Shown: positions 31,633 to 43,100 of the stretch, piece after piece
Position numbering within the stretch: the first letter of the stretch is position 1
How the letters are laid out: each line of letters starts with the position of its first letter
From: Rutstroemia sp. NJR-2017a BVV2
Lineage: Eukaryota; Ascomycota; Leotiomycetes; Helotiales; Rutstroemiaceae
DNA: 64,000 nucleotides
Assembly: GCA_002946415.1 (NCBI GenBank)
Contig: NJPS01000034.1
Coordinates: 496,001 to 560,000 of the forward strand
Reading direction: 5' to 3'
Translations under genes and position numbers: made by a program
Notes under the pieces: model-generated
What the model saw: only the letters and a program-made list of their open reading frames with translations
Told to the model about the DNA's origin: nothing
Database searches by the model: none

Positions 31633-34469
31633 ATGGACTCTTGCTGCATCTGTGGTTTAGTTCTATCATCCAACGACAGTGATCTCCCTCAGTGGTGTCA
31701 AGACATCTCTGCCAGTAAGTGCCTCCCTATTGCCGTCAGTAATGCACGGATATAACTAGTTTCATACTCACACCTGTCTTCAGTATGTAGCCTGGAAGAT
31801 GGCTCAGTCGTACTTGGAAGTGGTCACATCGATTACGAGGACGAATGCCCGTTTAACTTGCTCCTACCAAGTGGATACAAACGACTATGGGGTCGGTACT
31901 TTCTCCAGCAGAACTTGAATAGCTGCTTCCCATTCCATACTGCGTGTTTAAATATACTCCGAGAGGTCTATCATTCCCATTCCGATGGATTTCCTGAGAA
32001 TTCTGTTCACACTCTTCTCGACATCTTCAAAAGCATTCACTATAATACATATGCGCAGTGCTTAGCATGGGAGCATAGCTATTATCTTGAGGATATTCTG
32101 GACTCTGATCTAAAAAAGGAAGGTCAAAACTACGGCTTTCAACCAGAGATTGTAGCTGCTAATAAAGATAATGTGGATGTTTTGACCGATCCAATTGCTT
32201 TCGATTTCCGTGATGAAAGGGGAGGAGTATGGAACAGGAAGTATGATCGTCTTCCGCAATCAAATTCTGATGCCTCCAATCACCCAAAAGGTGAGATTGC
32301 TAGTCTGCACTCTCTTCCACCTGAAATCCTCGACTTAATTCTGTATCGGCTCGAATTTAACGATGTTCAAAACCTGCTACATGCCAGTCCAGCACTCTAC
32401 AGGCGCTACAAGGGAGACTGTCGGAACCTTTCATCCTCATTCTTCGAATCCAGGTTCTGGGTTCATTCCGAGTTCGCCTTTGCTAGGTCGATTCGACCTT
32501 CATCAGACTCTTGGACAGACTGGTTCTTTCGCGTAAGATCTGAGTTGCGAAGGGGCTCGCACAGGCAGGCTCTACGCAATCGTAGAAGGATTTGGAAGAT
32601 TTGTTTTGAATTAACTAACCTTATACACTCTCTGGAGGATCCTAATCGAACTATCTACGGTGATACAGTCCCACCATCACGATTTTACGCACCTCCAAAC
32701 AGGCTGGGAAGTGGCGTTTTATGGGGAGAATTTGTCCCTATGTCACTACCTCAGACCCCACCGAGCCATTCTGCAAGTTGCATAGTGCAAACTGGGCTTG
32801 ATCGCGAGGGTTGTCGAGAGACACTATCCAGATATGTAAGCCTCGCCGAAAACTCTGAACGCCAAGTTACCACCATTACACCCTCGTATATTCGTCTTAT
32901 CAATCGAAGATTAATCTCAGGCCTGATCTTTGGGTTTGGTGATGGCAGCTGCGATAGGATAGGTTATATTACAGAAGAGGATGACAAGCATATTGCATCA
33001 ACTATAACTTCGTCCAAAGAGGTGTGGTTAGTCGTTAGCCAGGCTGGATTCGAAGCTATAACGACGGATGCGTATCCGCAGTCCTTTCTTGATGCTCTTA
33101 CACCTGACCATAGAAGGACGGTTGCAGTGGCTCGGTGGTCATTGCAAGACTTGGTGTGGGTTTATCTTGGTCTAGATGTATGTATGCCCTTGCACATTGG
33201 AGTATTCAAAGATCTACACTTCTTACAAATTACAATGTACTAGGCTATGAAAATCGTTCGAATATTCTTGACCGCCCGGAAGCGAGTACATCTGGATGAA
33301 CTCCTCTGGTCACTTCCGTACCCTTCATCAGTGCTCTCGATGCACCAAGAAGATATTGACAGTTTATATGAAATCCAGGGCGCATCCTTCGTCCCTGCTT
33401 CGCTACACCATGTAGATCAGCAAGCTCTTTTTGCTATCAAAGTATATAGTTCTTTTTCTCCTGCTGGCATTAATGGAATTGGATTTGTTCAGGATACAGG
33501 TGTTGAGAGCTTATGGGGTTCTTCTGACGAGTCATGCTCGTCAATCTTCTTTTTCGATAAGACAGAACGGTTGATTGGGATAAGGGTCTACAAGATCGGT
33601 GCTAGGGTCTGTCATCTGCAGGTACTACTAGTCCTACGATTGTGTTGTATCCTAGCTGACTGGATTCTGCAGTTCATCACTAACAAAAACAGAACGAGCA
33701 AGATTATTCCTAATCTGAGATATGCAATAGCATCGCTAATATGCGTTGAATATACGGCGGCTAATCAGTTATTCTTAGACGGGTTCTGTGGTTGTTTTGT
33801 GGCTTATGCGGAGGTATTAGATTCTAACCATTTAATAAAATGTTTATTATTGACCTTATGCCACAGAATATATCTCAACTGCATAGTCTAGGTGTCATCT
33901 CGAAATCTGCAACGACAATCACTTGTCAAACCATCGACAATCCCGTATCGGGCATCGGGAAGGACTCGGAGGAGATACTACTCGATCAATGGCTATCCTA
34001 TGATGGTGAGAGGAGCAATCCCGGTGTCATGTACAAGTCTTGCATCATTTTAGGGAAGCAGAATTACCAGTCAATTCAAGCATCCATAAGCCCAGCTGCA
34101 ACGAAGCATCGACCCGCTAAGCAAGTGTCTGGGCTTTTATTCTTCTCTCACGATGATCCAACCCATCCTGAAATTCTTGGCCAGTGGACAGGTCCTGGCC
34201 CTTTGTACCGCCTCAAAAAAGGAGAGCAATTCATACGCTTTGAGGCGTCAACTACAGGACGAACTGCTCAGCAAGATCCCAGGAGAACTCAAGTCGAAGG
34301 CATAATAGTAGTAACAACTAATAAGATAATCAGATGGAGTAACGCAGGCATGGAGGTGCTTGAAGAAGAATCTTCGATCCCGCAACCACATGAGAAAACT
34401 GCAACGGCGTTGGTTTGGGAGTTCAACGCATCTGCGGATCTTGTATATTGTACTTACGATACGACATGA
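31633..34469 (+). CDS. Large F-box protein of the DUF7600 type
   Basis: Five exons are inferred: 31633-31714, 31784-33177, 33244-33621, 33673-33813 and 33867-34469, in frame to 865 residues. The N-terminus MDSCCICGLVLSSNDSDLPQ with a CxxC start and the later DYEDECPFNLLLP and FPFHTACLNIL are typical of a large fungal F-box family. The F-box itself reads IASLHSLPPEILDLILYRLE followed by FNDVQNLLHASPALYRRY. The C-terminal half has the SGLIFGFGDGSCDRIGYI and GVISKSATTIT-type beta segments seen in the DUF7600 region. F-box proteins recruit targets to SCF ubiquitin ligases, but no target can be named. An apparent stop at 33241 is removed by a GTATGT intron. The 51-nt intron at 33622-33672 is a multiple of three and open, so it could also be coding. 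The last intron has donor GTATTA and acceptor GCCACAG. Confidence 0.75.
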
Positions 34470-35376
34470 GAGCTAGATTGTGAAGTGGGCTGTATTAATC
34501 AGACTATTACTTCGATTTCTCAGTTAGAAAGGAACTCTACGAACAATGTTTAAGGGGATTGATGCGCTTTTAGGGCCGTGTGCCGGTACAGCAAGCAAAA
34601 AGTGAGCACCTTTCTCCCCAGTTGTTCTTAGTGTTTCATAAATGTTGATAGACCGCGCAGATCATCAAATCCTTAGATTCACTTCGACAGCGAAATAGGG
34701 TACTGGTGAGGTGATCCGAGGAGGATGTTAACAATTTTGTTTTCAGGATATGAGCAAGAGTAAAAGTAAGAGGTGTATGACTGTGCCGGAGTAAGCATCG
34801 GGCTGTCTAGCTGGAGTTCAATAGAATGCTGCATGCAAGGGAAGCATGAAGAGAGCAATTTCATAGACATCTGATATGAGTAGCCAGCTTTCTAGAGCCA
34901 AATATAACTCGTACCAATTCTTCATTATACCCGCTTCGCTTCGGATTCCTTCTGTAGGTTCAACCGTTTACATACATTGAAGCAATCTCTCACAAATATC
35001 ACTGCCGCTGTCCCTCTTCACACACGTGATCATGCGTGGAGTCGAAATATTGGGCCTCGTGACGAGCTTCACCCCACCATAGCCGTCTCTGCATGCGCAC
35101 CTATCCGGACCACGAAACAACTATAGCGGGGTTGTTTTAGCGGGGTCACAATCGATACTATGATGCGAGTAACGCCTCCACGATGGTTCCCCACAGACAC
35201 TATACACAGTATAAAAAGCTTGCAAATTCCAAAAGGCACGCACGAGCAGTCTTGTTACTTTTCCTTCTCTTCCTTCACCTCGATCTCTTGTTCATTCACA
35301 TCAAGTGTATGAAGTATATATTCTCGCCCTGCAGTTTACGATTAGCACTAGGCTTCGCCATCTTAGGTAGTACGCA
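34470..35376. other. Intergenic, SDR promoter
   Basis: 0.9 kb without a gene. It ends in a TATA-like element and the 5' UTR of the dehydrogenase. The 89-codon frame at 35183 overlaps the SDR start in another frame and is not called. Confidence 0.4.
35210..35218 (+). promoter_or_regulatory. TATA-like element
   Basis: TATAAAAAG lies 160 bp upstream of the dehydrogenase ATG and is followed by pyrimidine-rich DNA (CTTTTCCTTCTCTTCC), the usual fungal core-promoter arrangement. Confidence 0.4.
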
Positions 35377-36404
35377 ATGGATTCTTCGCAAGCGGGAAAT
35401 ACAAGAACGGCAGGAACGAATCTGGGAGGAGCGAAAGGCTATCGACCTTTAGAGGGGAAATTGGCTATTATTACCGGTGCTTCTAGAGGTGAGATAACTT
35501 CATGTTGTCTAATTCTATTAAATTTTCTATTCCCTCGCCTTTCTATAAATTTTTGATTTCTCGGTTGCACACAATTGATTATTATAATAACTAACAACCC
35601 CCTTCAGGAATCGGAGCAGCTATCGCTGAGAATCTCGCCTCCAAAGGTGCTAATCTCGTCCTAAACTACACATCCGATTCCTCCGAATCCCTTACCAAAG
35701 AGCTATCCAAATCCCTACAAGATACCCACGGCATCTCGACCCTCATTGTACAAGCCGACGTGTCCGAGAAAGCCGGCGCAGACCACATTGTCAACACAGC
35801 CAAAAACCACTTCTCGCATCCCAAGACCGGCAAATTCCAAATCGATATCCTGATCAACAATGCCGGCGTAGCCAAGAACCAGAATATCCCTGATATCCAA
35901 ATCAAGGATTTCGAATGGTGTTACAAGATCAATGTTTTGGGACCAATCCTCATGCTCCAAGCAGCCCTCGATTATCTCCCGCATGATCGAAGCGGACGTA
36001 TCGTAAATCTGTCGTCTGTATCCAGTTCCAATGGGTTTGTCGGACAGAGTGTATACGGAGGGACGAAAGCAGCTGTTGATGCGATGACGCGTACGTGGTC
36101 AAGGGAATTGAACAATCGCGCGACGGTCAACTCGGTGAATCCTGGTCCGGTTGCGACGGACATGTGGGCCAGTACGACAGCTGGGTTCAAGGAGAGTGTT
36201 AGGCCTTGGCAGCTAACTACGCCGATGGCTGAGGTTAGACCGGATGTTGATGATAAGGAGTTGGTAGATGGTGCGGAGCTGGCGGGTGGACGACCGGCAT
36301 ATCCTAGCGAGATCGGTGGCATTGTGGGAATGCTGTGTACACCAGATAGTGTGTGGTGCACTGGACAGGTTGTTTGTGCAAACGGAGGTATGGTTATGAG
36401 GTGA
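35377..36404 (+). CDS. Short-chain dehydrogenase/reductase
   Basis: Two exons, 35377-35488 and 35608-36404, giving 302 residues. The Rossmann dinucleotide loop TGASRGIG spans the splice (AGA G|GA ATC). Downstream lie ILINNAG, the structural NVLGPILMLQAAL helix, IVNLSSVSSSNGF with the catalytic Ser, and YGGTKAAVDAMTRTW with the Tyr-x-x-x-Lys pair. VNPGPVATDMW and the C-terminal VVCANGGMVMR complete the fold. This is a classical NAD(P)H-dependent SDR like 3-oxoacyl-ACP reductase-type or versicolorin-reductase-type enzymes. The substrate is unknown. An insertion between VATDMW and the end (RPDVDDKELVDGAELAGGRP) is longer than in FabG. The gene sits between two F-box genes with no other metabolic partner. 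Confidence 0.9.
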
Positions 36405-37074
36405 TGTGGTTGTATGACTATGTTGGGTATTGGTATGTGCCGATAGACCTACAAATTAGAGATAGATACGGTTGGTATAGAGATAAGTTCCTTGATCCTT
36501 CTCAACGCAATTATGAGCAATTGGGGATATATGAGCCGTTGGCTTGCCTGGAGACCTATGTACTCGAGCGTGATTGTATGTGATATCGAGATTCGCTAAA
36601 CCACAAGAGGCAGTATCGTAGGATCCTACTAAACTGTTGAGAATCGCAGGGGCGCAGATATGAGTGGTCCAGCTAGGTGCCTTAAACATATTTGCACTAG
36701 GTTTTGTTCGTCTTTGGAGATACCAAGACCTTTTGGAGGTTGACAACAATCTTTGGTAAGGAACGTATAACTTGTCGACAACGAACGCTTGCACCGCGCA
36801 TGGGTTCTGCCTTATCTTCTCGAGGAAACCGGCGACCCGATCGAGGATGGCGTGTTCCGAATCTGGTTGCCCTGTATCGTCTTGCGGACATGAGCATAAT
36901 ACTTCTGCTATCTAAAACCAGAATAGATGCATGGAGTCTGGCGAGGGTTGATTATTGGCCTTCTCTCGAGGAACTCGTCCTTAGTAGTCCAAGAGCTTTT
37001 GTGAGTTCAGACTCGGTGGGTGTGAATGTTGTGATGCTGTGAATTGCATTAGTTAAGGTCAAGAATTTTTACTG
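36405..37074. other. Convergent spacer
   Basis: Tail-to-tail region between the dehydrogenase and the F-box-like gene. No gene seen. Confidence 0.4.
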
Positions 37075-38071
37075 TCAACCAGATCCTCGTACGGGGGAGA
37101 CGAAAAGAGCTCGGAATATAATAGGAGACTTTGACCTACTTGGAGTAATCCAAATCTCATAATACCATTTTCTTCCACGAGGTCCGTTATTAGGTGACAA
37201 GGAGACATAACTCTCCTCTAGCTTCGCAGCTTCCATCATCCTTAAATGAAGCTTCACAATCGCAAGTTCAAACTCCACCGAGAACTCCGGCTGGCCCTGG
37301 ATTTTCAAATACCTGAGCTTATCGAGTTTTCCTATCCATAAATTGCTAAGATGGACATTCTCCATCGCAGCCTTGGAATGATCCTCGATGGTTAAGTAGC
37401 CAGGATGAACGTTATACCAGTGCTCTTTATAAGGGGCTTCCAGACGTAGTCTTGGTACTATATACATCGGCCATGGATAACTTAGGCTTCCAGGAAACGT
37501 GGGAGTGAGATGTAAAGTGAGTGATGTTAGAGGTGCCCCGCAGGCTATGATCTTCTCAAATATTGGCTCGAGTGAATTCGTTTCGTATGCTGGTACTGAC
37601 ATCTCGAGGCTCCTTAGATACTGAACACAGTTATCCGTGATGGAAAACGATAGCTTGCATAATGAAGGTCGATATAAAGTAAATCGAGGGTTGCGAATAC
37701 AGAGAAACTCGGCAGCATCGTTCAAGAACCACCGATTGACAAGAAAGAGGACGGCACCGTCATTATCGAATGGATCATTGCATTCGGCCTCGAGGAATAT
37801 TCCCTTTCTGCATTTCAGATTTTTGAAAAGATAGGTATAAACCTCATGCCGAAGCTCGACGGGTAACGTGAAAAATCCATTACAGGGCCCTCGTGATTCG
37901 GGGATATCTCTCGAGGCTAAAGTCAAAGGTCAGTCGTGAGATCATGAGATTTGATAACGCAATGGGAGTACTTTTTAGTTTTGATAGAAGATGACCAAGT
38001 TTGCCAGCTACCTCGATTTGGGAGACGACCTTGTCGCGGAGACGACGGAAACGCTGTGGTACGTGCGACAT
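37075..38071 (-). CDS. F-box-like protein
   Basis: Two exons, 37972-38071 and 37075-37916, giving 313 residues. The upstream exon MSHVPQRFRRLRDKVVSQIE is joined by a GTACTC donor and a TTTAG acceptor preceded by a CTGAC branch site, in phase 1. The second exon holds NGFFTLPVELRHEVYTYLFK, an F-box-like motif near the N-terminus. A region of alternating hydrophobic residues follows (LTSLTLHLTPTFPG, LRYLKIQGQPEFSVEFE), as in the many fungal F-box/2EXR-like proteins of unknown target. If the first exon were wrong, the protein could start within the second exon, but no ATG there lies upstream of the motif. Function beyond a possible SCF adaptor role is unknown. Confidence 0.65.
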
Positions 38072-40188
38072 TATGGAGAAGGGGTTGCAGATCACCACGG
38101 CAAAGCGGGCGCGGATAATGAAAATGGGTTAAGAACGATAGGATTGAGCATGGAGTAGGAATCACAACAGGAGATGAGGCATGTTGGTGGCTTGGTAAAT
38201 GTTGGGACGCAGACGCATCGCAAAAATGGCGGCTGCAATGTACGGAGTATGTGAATTTTGCACAGGTTACTCGTATTCATCGGACATAGAAGATTGACAC
38301 GCACAAAGACGCGGCGAAACGAATCAGATCAGATCAGATTAGCACAGACATCATGTGCCATATGTGCCATGGTTGAGGCGAACCACTTTCGCAATTCGCA
38401 ATTTGGATGACCGAAAATTTCTCTGATGAAACCGAGTATTTCCTAGGATATGTGGGCGTGTATCGGGATAGGAGATATGAAAGGAATTTTCAACTTCCTG
38501 TTTTAGGCGACGATCAAAATTCAATCCTTGCGGTGGGAAGGGAGTCGAACCAAGCACTGCCGGTTTTAGCCCAGCCAACGTTCGGGAAATCATCGCCAGG
38601 ACAACGTCAAGCGCTTGTACGGAGTATGTGCCTTCGTATGCCTGCCACTGCCTGCCACTGTCTGGTGGCAGCAGTAGTGGCTCTGATGAGAGTGCTTTTG
38701 CCGGCCACATTTTATTTTAATTTCTTTGGTACCGAGAAGAGCAGTCTTTGCTTGCTTGCCCGCCGTGGATGGAGCATCTAACCTTCTAGTCTGATGAATG
38801 ACGAGGAGCGAAGCCCGCCACATTTATATTCTAAGTAAGGAACACGAGAACGACCCAACCAACACGAAACCCAACAAGAGAACGAGCCATTCCAGCACCC
38901 GACACCCAATGGAAGATCAGGGTACCGTCACCAAAAGTTGTCCTCGTACCAGAATGCACGAAGCATTCTCCGTGCCTCACTGCCCTCCAATGATACTTAG
39001 TACGCGGCAATAACGGAAGAGCTCAGACTCAATCCGTGCTGCCGCCTCCGCGGATATGAAAAGGTTCCACTCACACGCAGCAGAGAGCCCAAAAAGACTA
39101 GGACCAGGTCTGGACCAACGCGCTGTGCAATAATGGACGACTGATATAACTTATCCTGTACGCTGCATGCATGTTACATGGCTCACGGGATCTGGAAGTG
39201 TCCAGAAATCATGGAGCGGCGCAAGTCCAATGTAACACAAAATCGATGGAACTTCTTTGGAAATTCCCCGAGATTGGCTACTCTCTTTCAAGTTGCGTTC
39301 GAGAGCCTGTGAGCCAATCATTAAGCGGAGACAGTCGAAGGAGGAAAGGAACAGTCACAGCAGGAAGGAAGGAACTTGCTCTCCAGAATCCAGATAATGT
39401 TAATGGACAATAACAGCATTATCTCAGATGCTCTAGACCATTCGTTTACAGAACGCATTGTCTAAAATAAGAAGGACAATTGGCATGGGCATATTCTACC
39501 AGAGTGGCCTGTTCGTACTGCGTTGGAGCAGAGCCTTCCCCTCAAATTCGAGACAAGAAAGGGAAAGTGCACCGTCAACAAAACCGTTGTTATCGCCGAT
39601 CGCCCCATGTCCTTGCCCGTATTCGCACGTCGATTCGAACCGATTTTAGATTGATGAACGGGCAATGAATGGTACGGGGAAACTTACCCGAGTCAGTCCG
39701 AGGAACGTAGGAAGGCATCAATATCGTCTCTGGCATAGACATCATGGACACCATACAGCTTCTGCTTTCACGCAATCACCATTCGAAGAAATGCTTTAAC
39801 CAGCTAGAATTCAAGAAAGCCCAGGCAATTGATGCCAGGCCTTGCAAAAGCCATCCATTCTTGTATCCATAACCCAGGAGAATTAATAAGTACACTCATA
39901 TACAGATCAAGAATAGATCATATGAAAATTTGAATACAAGAAGCTGATCGTCAACTCAACAGCAGGTGCCTTATTACTTCATCGTCATTAAGTATTTCAA
40001 CGTATCGAACAGCCGTCATATCATCGTCACAAAGCCTCAGAACGCCAGCTTCGCCCATGTGGTCCCGAAAACATAAAAACATAATACCGTCCAAGAAATG
40101 AACTTGTTTCACGCCGAACCAAAAGAAAAAATATGCTTCATGTTATCATTTGTATCATCGTATCATCGTATCAGTGTACAATCACGGG
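38072..40188. other. 2.1-kb gene-free stretch
   Basis: No supported gene. It includes two copies of the 15-mer TGTACGGAGTATGTG (38239-38253 and 38616-38630) and a tRNA-B-box-like word near 38550 that fails to fold. The right end is the 3' flank of the giant GNAT gene. Confidence 0.45.
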
Positions 40189-43100
40189 CTATGCTTGAGG
40201 TGCAAAGACCTTCTTTCCTACTCGGGCGAATAAGCCTCTCAGAGCACCCTTTGGCTTCTCTGCCGGCTTGTCGGGAACAGGATTACGAGAGCTTCGGGAT
40301 CTATGTCCCTCCGGTCGCGCATGTCTCGAACTTCGATGGGCTTTAGATGGTTTTCTCTCAGGTTTTGGTGCCCTTGGACTCGACTGTGGTTCTTCGTCGA
40401 CATCTTGCTCGGGAGCTGGCTCCGGTTCCCTCTCAATTCTGTCTTCTTCTTGCCTCTTCCTGTCCTCTTCTTCTCTCCTCTTTCTCCGCTCTTCACGACG
40501 CTGACGTCTTTGGTCATCTTCTTTCTCCCTTTGGCGTCTAGACTCCTCCGCCAGCTCCTCTTCAACAAGCCTTCTTCGTCTTTCTGTCTCGTCGCGAGCA
40601 CGCTGCGCTTCTACTTCCTCTTCCCTTCCATACTTCTCTCTGGTGGACACTCGTCGTCTAGGTTCGTTCCCGGATGATCTGTGAGACTCCTTCTGCGATG
40701 AGGAGTGCGAATTATGCGAATGATGCGAGTGCGGAGCATCAGTCGTGGATATCTTTGTGGAACCCGAACGGCCTAAAGAATTGAACTTGGATCGGTCAGG
40801 TTTGATGTCGAACTGAGAAATTTCTGGCTCGGCAGCTGCCTGCGGGTTTTCTTTATCCATAAAATATTTTTTCGGTCTCTCCGCAGCGACAACTTTCTCC
40901 TTGATTTGTGGTTCAGCACTTGCGATGAGGGTATTTGTAGCTTCGCTCTGACGACCCTTAAGACTTAGACGCCTGCTGGTTCTCGGTCTCTCATTCTCGT
41001 CAGAGATCACTGGCGGTGGCCTGTTCTTATCTTTCCGAGACCCTAGCAATCTTGATAGCCCTGATAATTTGATACCCTCGGATACCTTTTCTTCCTTCAC
41101 TTCTCTCTCCTCCCTGGCTCTGAATGCTTCTTCCGCTTCAATGGCCGCTCTTCTCTTCGCGGCACGTTCCTCTCTACGTCTTTCGCGTGCCTCTTGTTCC
41201 TCAGCATCTCTTGCTGCCTCTGCTGCCTCTGCTGCCTCTGCTTCCTTGCGCCGATCTCGTTCTTCTTGCTCTTCGGCAGCTTTTGCTGCGCGTCTCTCTT
41301 CCTTGCGCCGATCTCGTTCTTCTTGCTCTTCAGCAGCTTTTGCTGCACGTCTCTCCTCCTTACGTCGATCACGCGCTTCTTGCTCCTCGGAGGTTCTCTC
41401 TTTTCGATGTCGAAGATGAGGACGTTCACTATCATCATTGACAGCTACTGCACTATCACGACGCGGGGACAAGGGCCGTGGCGGAGAAATCTCCCTTGCT
41501 GGTTCTTCTCTGTTACCTCTCTCGCCCTGGCGGTGGTACCTAGATCTGTGGCGATGCGAACGTTCCCTTTCTTCGGTATTGGAATGGCTCTTATGGCCGT
41601 GAGAATGTCTGCGACGCCGGGATTCTTCAGGTCTTCTTGAGATGTGGTAGTCGTCATCATTTCTTGACTCATGGTGGCTAAATGAATGTCGTGAGCTCCT
41701 GTGTCTGCGCCTATCTGATCTGTGGATTGTCTCAATCGGAGGTTTTTCCTCACGATCTTCAAGTTTTTCAGGCACTAGAAACACTGCTCTCCGTCGATTG
41801 TCTTTCTTCTTGACCACCGGTTGTTCCTCTTTCTTGTCATCTAATTCTGCAGCTATTGCTGCACCGGCAACTCCAGCTAGAGCAACTCCCGCAAGCCCGT
41901 CACCTTTTGAGGGTCCGTCTTCAGCTAAGTTACTTTTTTGTATTTCTTCGGATGGATCCTTGAATATTGGGAAAGGGAAACCTATATCATCGACGGGCTG
42001 TACTGGAGCAATCTCATTTTCAATCTCAGGCGCGGCTTGTACAGCTTCAGCGGGGATTGGTGGCGGAGATTGAGTTGGCGGTGGCGGAGAAATTTCAGGT
42101 TCGTTTTCAGGTACAGCTCGTACAGCTTCAGTCGAACTTGGTAGTGGTGGAGCAGCTTCGAGTTCTTTCTCAGGCGCGGCTAGGACAGCTTCAGTCGGAA
42201 TTGGTGGGGGAGCTTGGGTTGGCGGTGGTGGAGTAATCTCATGTTCTTCCTCAGGCGTGGCTTGTACAGCTTCAGTCGGAACTGGTGGCGGAGCTTGGGT
42301 TGGGGGGACGGGTGGCGGAGCTTCGGTCGGCGGTGGTGGAAAGCTGATGTCCTGGTCCTGTTCTTCTGTGGCGTCTTCTTTCGCCTCTTCTGCCTCTTCC
42401 GTAGATACTGTGTCGCTGCTTGGTGGTACTGCCACCATTGTGTCTGGAACTTGTGGTACGACTTCTTGGGTTTCTGTTTCTGGCTCTACGTTTTCCCCTT
42501 CATTAAACTGAGAAGTCTGATCTTGGATATCAGTGGAGTCCTCGACGGCAACCTCTTCGCCTAGCGGGTTTGCACTGTCCTCGATATTGCTCTCTTCGCT
42601 TGATAAGGTAGACTCATCTTCTTGGGGGCTATGAGGCTCAACCATGGGCTGCTCTGGCCTAGCTTCGCTCATGGCTTCTGATTGTTGATCATGACTGACG
42701 ACACTATCGACGTTGTCATCAGCCGACGGTATAGCAACTACCTCGGGTTCGTCTATATTGCTTTCGAGCGATTCCGAATTTTGAACTTCAGTGCTTTCAA
42801 TGTCGCCTTCAATCTGTTTCTCGTCGATGGCGGTCTCCATGGCATGTTCTTCCATAGGAGCTTCAGGGGCTGCTTCTAAAGACATTTCGGGACTTTCTTT
42901 CTCTAGCTCTGCCTCCTGGGCAACCTGTTCGTCTTCGACAGGCTCTGATATGTCGCTACCTTCCTCCACCTCTGTAATAACCGACTCCTCGATCGGTGTC
43001 TCCTCGGTGGTTGGTTCACTCGGAGCTTCCTCGACAGGGGCTGAATCTAGTAGTATTTGTTTTAGTATCGCCGCCATTACTGACTTCACGTGCAAAATCT

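Noticed and set aside
38535..38600. Possible tRNA on the minus strand (GGTTCGACTCC)
   Set aside because: The T-stem has at least two mismatches and no acceptor stem can be formed.
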